A DNA stretch of 64,000 nucleotides, taken from NCBI GenBank assembly GCA_963691655.1, contig OY829327.1, forward strand, positions 54,448,079 through 54,512,078, in the 5' to 3' direction. This DNA comes from Toxonevra muliebris. Its lineage: Eukaryota > Arthropoda > Insecta > Diptera > Pallopteridae. Below the pieces are notes generated by a model. That model was not told the DNA's origin. It did not search any database and was given only the letters and a program-made list of their open reading frames with translations. The position numbers were made by a program, and so were the translations under genes. Below are positions 58,030 to 64,000 of the stretch, piece after piece; position 1 is the first letter of the stretch; each line of letters begins with the position of its first letter.

Positions 58030-58263
58030 TGGGTATTCACGCGTTGATGCAAAAGTGCAGCTTAAACACTAAGATGTGAGCGTTCAATGCTAATATTGGA
58101 GATGCCAAATAGTTTAACTGTCAAAATATTACAATCTCATTGAAAAATAATGAAAATATTTTGGATTCTTCTTACGAATTTAAAGGTAGAAAGGTGTCAA
58201 ACTTCCGCAATCCGCATTTTCGCAACGTCGCAAGGGCATATCGCATCAACCCGTGAATACCCA
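58030..58263. mobile_element. 234-bp MITE with TAGTA duplication
   Basis: The ends TGGGTATTCACGCGTTGATGC and inverted TGGGTATTCACGGGTTGATG differ by one base over about 20. The 5-bp TAGTA repeats directly on both sides (58025-58029, 58264-58268). No coding sequence. Confidence 0.8.
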
Positions 58264-58269
58264 TAGTAT

Positions 58270-59308
58270 ATTGATCAGCTATTCGGTGCCATTCGATTTA
58301 ATTATAAAAAAATAAAATTTGAAGATGCCAAAAATTAGTGAAAAAAGCTATTGGAACAAACTGCTTTTAACGGTTTATTAATTAAAATTAAATTAAAAAT
58401 ATCATAAATTATAAAAACTGAGAGCTTTGCGGGGCTTTATTAACTTGAGCATAATTTTACGCAGTTGTTTGTACTAGGGATGGGAAACATATCGTACTTG
58501 TTTATACATTGTATTTATCATTAAGGAGTGATTAAGGAATGTATCAACACAATTTTTTGTGCCACTCGATGAAGTTGAATTTTTCTTTCTTTTTTTTGGA
58601 ATTTTGCCTGATTGTGTTTAGGTTGATTCAGCGTTTATTTCATGGAACGCATGGGATGAAACTTAGAGGGCCGATGTCGACGTGTCCGTTGTTTTGTATG
58701 TAACTGATCCCTATTTCTTCATATGAAAAAGTCCGAGCACAGGGTGAGTTCTCTCAGTTTCTGCTTATGCGCTCTATGTTTTGGGGCGAGAGTTTCACTT
58801 TGTATTCTGACGTATTAATTTTCACAATAAGGCAAGCCGAAAAATTACAAAATTTTGTTTGACCTCAACCGACAAATTTGCCAGCTAGTATATATCGGTT
58901 TGCGCTGTTTCATCATCATGAATCCCAATATTGACTTTTTTCGCTAGCATTTTGTCGAAGTAAGCATAACTAAACATATTACAACCATGTTTTGTTATTT
59001 TCGTTGAAGAAAATGTAAAATTCTAAAAACAAAATTATATTTAACGAATAATGGCTGTAATGGTATTCGCTTTTTAGCTCACCAGAACAAAAGAGTCCTG
59101 CAAAATACAAGAAGTGTAACTTCCAAAATGATAATTTTCAGGTTATGATTGTATGTAATGTACTTTTGACCGTTCTTTTCAATGGAACACTTCCGAAATT
59201 TACATCTCTTACCGTTGCACTATAGGAAATTTTACCCAATGTGCTGGCCAAAATTCGAAAAACTGAGGTATCGATATGAAACTTGGTCCAAATGTTTGTT
59301 AGATGATA
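58270..59308. other. intergenic DNA, nothing recognised
   Basis: No supported ORF or bounded element. A TATCGATA string (DRE-like) occurs at about 59272. Confidence 0.5.
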
Positions 59309-59316
59309 GGGACGCC

Positions 59317-60113
59317 TAGTGATGATTCGATACAAGTAAATACTCTATACTTTTCATTCGATTCAAGCACTATTTTTACTCGATGCTATACCATAAGTAT
59401 TTTACTTAGTATCGGAAAAAAGGATCTGTATCGGATACTCGATACTTTGGGAAAATATTTATTTAAAAAACTAAAATATGGCTATACAATATTTAAAATT
59501 GTGGATCGTATTAAAATATTTTACAACAATCAATAATATATTTCAAAATGCTACTGCAGAATTATTCAATTTGAATATTCAAAATCTTTCAGTCCCTATT
59601 GCAATATTCCAATGTATGAAAATATGGCAGTACAGTATTGAAGTCCTCGAAAATATGGCCGGCCATACATGTGGAACATAATGTTTATTGAAACCGTTTC
59701 ATTGAAATAAAATATTTTTAACAAGCTATAATCTGTTGATTAGTTTTCCTTCTATTTCTATTTTTAGCGATTTGCATCTAAACATAATAAATATCATATA
59801 TTGAAGTTAAAGTCATATCTATATGATTCACGTATTTCCAGTAGAAATATCTCAAAACCATAATATATAGGCGAAAAACTCGTGCTGAATAGTGCGAACT
59901 GTATGTTCAACCATGTGGTATCACAATGGGCTGTTCTGGCCTGAATATGTTCCTCGACAGCCACTTAAAAATAAGTATAATTTGACTCTTTAAACGAGTA
60001 TTCGATACAAGTACTCGTTACCTTTTCCGATATTTTCGGTAGCATCGATACTTTTATTCGATACAAGTAATGAGTAAAAGTATCGATACTATATGGGTAT
60101 CGAATCAACACTG
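59317..60113. mobile_element. hAT-like non-autonomous element, 797 bp, 8-bp duplication
   Basis: The left end TAGTGATGATTCGATAC and the inverted right end CAGTGTTGATTCGATAC match. The flanks GGGACGCC (59309-59316) and GGGATGCC (60114-60121) are an 8-bp target duplication with one difference, as hAT elements make. Sub-terminal repeats of ATCGATAC/CGATACAAGTA occur at both ends. A LINE tail (59913-59970) is nested inside. No transposase. Confidence 0.8.
59913..59970 (+). mobile_element. non-LTR retrotransposon 3' tail, nested in the hAT-like element
   Basis: ATGTGGTATCACAATGGGCT, then CTCGACAGCCACTTAAAAAT. Same tail as at 61024-61094; resembles the 3' end of the 27.4-kb copy (GTATCACAATGAGCC..GCCACTC). 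Confidence 0.6.
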
Positions 60114-60884
60114 GGGATGCCCTCACATGAAAATAAGCCTGCCATATTTTTTAATTTTTTACAAAAAAACTTTCAATCTCTTAATAGTTTCCCCTCAATG
60201 TGCATTTAGTGTTTTGTTAATAAAAATGGGATCCGCAGCTATCCACAGCCAATTTTTTTTTTGTTGCTTAGCTAAGAAATTATATATTTTACATTTTTAT
60301 ATACTAGAATGCAACGCACTGCTTCGCAAGATAGACCTGGTCGACCAATCTTGAAATTTTAGTTTCTAAACAGCAAATTTTTTCACTTCAATAATATGGA
60401 TTTTTTTACCATAACTAATAAATTGACCAATTTTTTTTAATTGATAAATTATCTGCTTACTTTCATTATTTGTCTCCATATTTTATTTTTTTTAAATCAT
60501 AGTTTTGTTTTGAAATAAACGTAGTTAAACTTAGCACACAATTTATTACTCTCAAATGTTATTTGTTAACTTATTGCGAAGCAACATATTTTACAGCTGC
60601 TCGAGCAACGGTAAATCGATTTGCATAAAAACAAAACTTTCACTTATTTGCCAATACAACAAGGCTTTATGAAAAAAAAAAAATAATAATAATTTCGGAC
60701 AAGTCTGTTGAAGCGCTATTTAGCCAACAAAAGTTTTCCATTCCATGCAACATCACACTATTGCAATGTTTCAAATGCGATTATCTCAAAACTATGTTTT
60801 GAAAGTTACGACACTTCTATTCTCATGATGCGATATATATATTTATGAGCAAAAGAATGTGCTAATTTTGAGTTGAATATACAC

Positions 60885-60925
60885 TGGCGGTCACAAGAAC
60901 CGCACCACCCACCAATTTCAAGAAA
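60885..60925. mobile_element. possible Tc1/mariner terminal inverted repeat
   Basis: CACTGGCGGTCACAAGAACC (60884 on) looks like a Tc1-family terminus. No matching opposite end or transposase was identified with confidence. Confidence 0.3.
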
Positions 60926-61023
60926 ATCGTTTAAAATGGGACCTAAACCTAATTTTGTTTCAGTGAATTGCGAAAGAAACATCATAAATACACACAAATT
61001 TTATTATTTTTTAATTAAAAAGT

Positions 61024-61094
61024 ATGTGGTATCACCATGGGCTGTTCAGACCTTAGTTTGTCTCTCGACAGCCACTCCATCCTAACCAACCTAA
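61024..61094 (+). mobile_element. non-LTR retrotransposon 3' tail
   Basis: ATGTGGTATCACCATGGGCT, then CTCGACAGCCACTCCATCC and CTAACCAACCTAA. Severely 5'-truncated insertion; a CCTAA-type terminal repeat is present. Confidence 0.6.
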
Positions 61095-61099
61095 TTAAA

Positions 61100-62126
61100 A
61101 CAAAAATATGGAACAAATTTCACGTTTTTGAGGGTATTAATTAAAAATATGTAAAAATAAAAATATTTGTTATTTTTTGGAGGTGTAAACTAAGATTAAT
61201 TTGTTTGATAATAGAGCCATAAGCAAAATTGTTTAGTTTGATTATGCCCCTCTCTTAGCCTTTCTTATGGCCTTTAACTTGAATGGTATATAGTGGACAA
61301 GCACTTTAGGGATATCATTCGTTATTTTTTAATACCAAACTTTTTTCAGAACTCCAACAAGGGATTTTTAATTCTTTGGCATTTTTTGAGAAACTTTCCG
61401 TTTCATTATATGACAGAAATGCTATATCAGACCTCAACCGCGCGAGCTACCTGATCATTCCCGCCAATAAAGTTTAACATCATCGAAAAGATTTTGAGTC
61501 TGCAAACAAACAAGAATCAATAATCTAACTTTTTTACTATTTCTAAAGTAATCAAAAATTAGGCATTAATTACTAACTAAACCTTGCCAATTTGGAGCGA
61601 TGATATGCCGCAGAAGTCGTCCGGAAAAAATACGTCATTAATGAGCTAAAGCGCACCACAATTGCTCCATAACATTTTAGCCATATTTTTGGGCGTTCAC
61701 AGCCCCTTTAATATAGCATAAGGGCCCCCGGATATAGTAGGAAAAATAAATTAAGCAAAATATATCAATTTTATTATATTATTTTATTCAATAAATCAAA
61801 ATATAGTAATATTAGTAATAGTAGTTCAGTCTATTAATATTAATAAAGTAAATAGAATACATTAATTCATCCATTTGAATACATTTAACAGATTACTTTG
61901 AGACTCAACATAAGTCAATAACATGGCTCAAAGTTTATAATAACGTTATTTCCAACTTGGAAAATTGTTTCTTATAAAAAAGAATAAACATGACATTAAA
62001 GAATGTGAATGTTTTGTTTTATCTCAAAGAGATATTTAAGTTACATTTATGTTAAGAAATTAATATAAATTCTTCATCTACAAACTAGTAGTTTTGCAAA
62101 TGCTTAAGGAGTTATTTGTAATGAAA
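61100..62126. other. intergenic DNA, nothing recognised
   Basis: AT-rich with no supported ORF or bounded repeat. Confidence 0.5.
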
Positions 62127-62373
62127 AATAATAGCTGCGTTTTCTTCGCCAGCTAGTTTAACATATGTGAATAAAACGACCAAGTTGTTAAGTCTCTTCA
62201 GCCCACATATGGCAGTTCACAATAGAATTTGATGTAGTTAAACGACTTGTTATGTAGACATAACAGCTATAATTATACGTGGTATCTCTGCGGTTTTGTT
62301 GCAGTTTTCTCATACAATTATCGCTGCTAGTTACACATAAATAGAAGCAAGTAGTGAATAAAACGCAGCTAAT
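62127..62373 (-). mobile_element. MITE with TAGCTGCGTTTT ends (copy 2)
   Basis: The ends AATAGCTGCGTTTTCTTCGC and (inverse) ATTAGCTGCGTTTTATTCAC match. The interior is the inverse of the 29246-29672 copy (shared ACGTATAATTATAGCTGTTATGT read on the minus strand). About 247 bp, non-coding. Confidence 0.8.
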
Positions 62374-62479
62374 GACAAAAACGATACTATTTTAACATAA
62401 TAAAATAGCTATTCACAATAGTTTTGAAATTGCAAGGTTGCAAATTGACGCAATGAAAATAAATAAAAAATAAGATTAA

Positions 62480-62590
62480 AAAAAAGAAAATGTGCTAGAT
62501 TTGGAACCATCGGTGCTAAAAGTTTTAGAAATCAAAGTTTTTGGAAAAATGTGTTAGATCTAGCACAATTGTGCAAAAGTCCCATCACTG
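62480..62590 (-). mobile_element. possible hAT-type terminus
   Basis: On the minus strand the sequence begins CAGTGATGGGACTTTTGCAC and contains TGTGCTAGATCTAACACATT, a style common to hAT MITE ends. The other end was not found. Confidence 0.35.
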
Positions 62591-63027
62591 GTCGTTCTTG
62601 CTGGAATCGAAACAAAAAATCGTATAAACCAGCAGCGAGATGCAATACCGATGGTGTGACAGCGACGGTTGTCAACACATCCAGCGGACAAAATGTTTGA
62701 ATGGATGAGTTGGAGGTGTTTGATAAAACAATTATTTTTAATTTTTTTGGCAAATAACATTCAACATTTACAGTTTTTTATATATTCCTTATATACAAAT
62801 ATGTAAACGTTTTGTTTTGATTTTATGTATTTTATATAAGTACTTTTGAATCGTTTTTGCAAAATTTGTACCGAACAGACAGACATACGGACAGACAGAC
62901 ACCATTTAAAGCGAGTTGATGTAAACGTGGTAAAAATAATAGGAAAGAAAGGCGACAAACAGTTTCTTTGGTACATGACAAAATAACAACAAAAACGAGC
63001 GTCGCAAGATCATTCGCTTAAAGCCAT

Positions 63028-63209
63028 AAACAGAATTGCAGCGTATTGACAAATTTACGCGGCGTAAAAATGCTTTCACATTCAAAGCGCTCATGATCTT
63101 GAGATGAAAAAGAATTGCAGCTGTCGAGCATTTACGCCGACTTGGCGTTTTTATGGTGACAGCTTTTTTTACGTCGAGTAAATTCGTGGATACGCCGCAA
63201 TTCTGTTTG
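63028..63209. mobile_element. 182-bp MITE with about 40-bp imperfect TIRs
   Basis: The left end AAACAGAATTGCAGCGTATT and the inverse of the right end (AAACAGAATTGCGGCGTATC) match, and similarity continues inward through AATTTACGCGGCGTAAAAA versus AATTTACTCGACGTAAAAAA. Non-coding. Confidence 0.75.
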
Positions 63210-64000
63210 TAGTTTAATGCTAGTAAACGTGCTCGCAAACGATATGTTTGGGAGCTTAAATATGACAATGAAGAATTAATATGTTCTAATTTATATTCGA
63301 CAATAAAAACTGCGCAATTCTTATCGATTCTCTTTTAAACTTGCCATTAGCATTTACATTGGCAATTCTTCATAGCAATTTTTGTTTATTTTTTGCTATT
63401 TCTGTCATTTCGAAAATTAAATAAAACTAGTTGGTAAGGCCCCAGTAACTGGGGCTATTTTTTTGCGGAAGAAATCTCTATGTGAAAAAACAAATATCAA
63501 AAGAGAACCAAACTACTCGTTGGTGTTTTGTTATTTGTGTATTCAGATAATTCTGAGAGATGCCGTTACTCGTGTCTTCTCTCACTCTCTGTCATTTATT
63601 ATTTACTCCCACTTTAGCAATGATTTTTACAACGATGAATGCAATGCTTTGTTCAATGAGCGAATTTTAAAAAACTTCCGACGCTATTTTGGAATTGGCC
63701 TAACCAATTTTAAATCTGATAATTTTTGGCTAACCTACTCGTCAAGTTCTTTAAATTGATATATAATATGATAGTGTAGCACTTCTGGATCTTCTGAAAT
63801 AGGGATGTAGTTACACTAATAAATGTATAGATTATGATAAAAGAGAAATTCACTTTCCGATAAGTATTTTATAATTACTTTCGTTTTAATTTACTTTTTA
63901 TTGAGATACAGGTATTTTCAATCGATGTTGAAAGAAATTAATGGTTAATAAAAAACAAAAATAAGCTGGCAGATAAAAAAAGGAATTATTTTTAATTTTC

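Noticed and set aside
63434..63460. Hairpin GCCCCAGTAACTGGGGC followed by a T run, resembling a bacterial-type terminator
   Set aside because: The genome is eukaryotic and no RNA gene ends here; a short palindrome by chance is more likely.
63463..63759. 98-aa plus ORF near the right edge
   Set aside because: No recognised domain; it could be an exon of a gene continuing outside the window, but nothing supports it.
1..64000. CRISPR arrays, rRNA and tRNA genes
   Set aside because: None was seen; the tandem repeats present lack unique spacers and no cloverleaf with A/B boxes was recognised by eye.

Overview
The window is AT-rich nuclear DNA of a higher fly (Brachycera). Introns have GT..AG ends, there are many (CA)n and CAG/CAA runs, start contexts are of the CAAAATG type, and the transposon load is heavy (Tc1/mariner, hAT-like, TTAA-type, foldback and RNase H-bearing non-LTR elements). 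The coding genes resemble Drosophila proteins but the introns are large. A tephritid or calyptrate fly is the best guess; this rests on pattern recognition, not on a search.

Layout. (1) 1-46,400: the 3' part of cap-n-collar (cnc), the insect Nrf2/Nrf1 orthologue, on the + strand. Six coding exons are visible (12443-12522, 13650-14114, 31881-32300, 32378-32477, 39647-40851, 41094-41465). The first begins inside what appears to be the ETGE Keap1-binding motif, so the N-terminal Neh2-type exons of the long isoform (CncC) lie upstream of the window. Internal methionines at 31887 and 39658 fit starts for CncB-like and CncA-like isoforms. Introns of 17.8 kb and 7.2 kb hold most of the mobile DNA. 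(2) 49,266-54,745: a compact gene cluster with TFAM (-), an FSH1/OVCA2-type serine hydrolase (+, divergent from TFAM) and Elongin B (-, converging on the hydrolase). (3) 55,000-64,000: a non-LTR retrotransposon copy with a single in-frame stop, followed by MITEs and decayed elements; no host gene was recognised.

The most notable signal is a family of type I hammerhead self-cleaving ribozyme motifs, seen as four ribozyme-shaped copies plus one half copy. They lie at 20374-20422 (-), 34289-34331 (-, core deleted), 34758-34808 (+, intact consensus core), 38353-38370 (+, half) and 44659-44707 (+), all in cnc introns or 3' flank. Stems I and II keep pairing through compensatory changes. This points to retrozyme- or Penelope-like retroelements. 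Other points: cnc has a 92-codon open frame directly after its TGA stop, several TIR elements can be bounded with target-site duplications, and one region carries nested inverted repeats.

The host genes are not one operon-like pathway. cnc is the oxidative/xenobiotic stress and head-patterning bZIP factor, TFAM packages and transcribes mtDNA, EloB is an adaptor of Cullin E3 ligases and elongin, and the hydrolase is a predicted small-molecule or lipid esterase.
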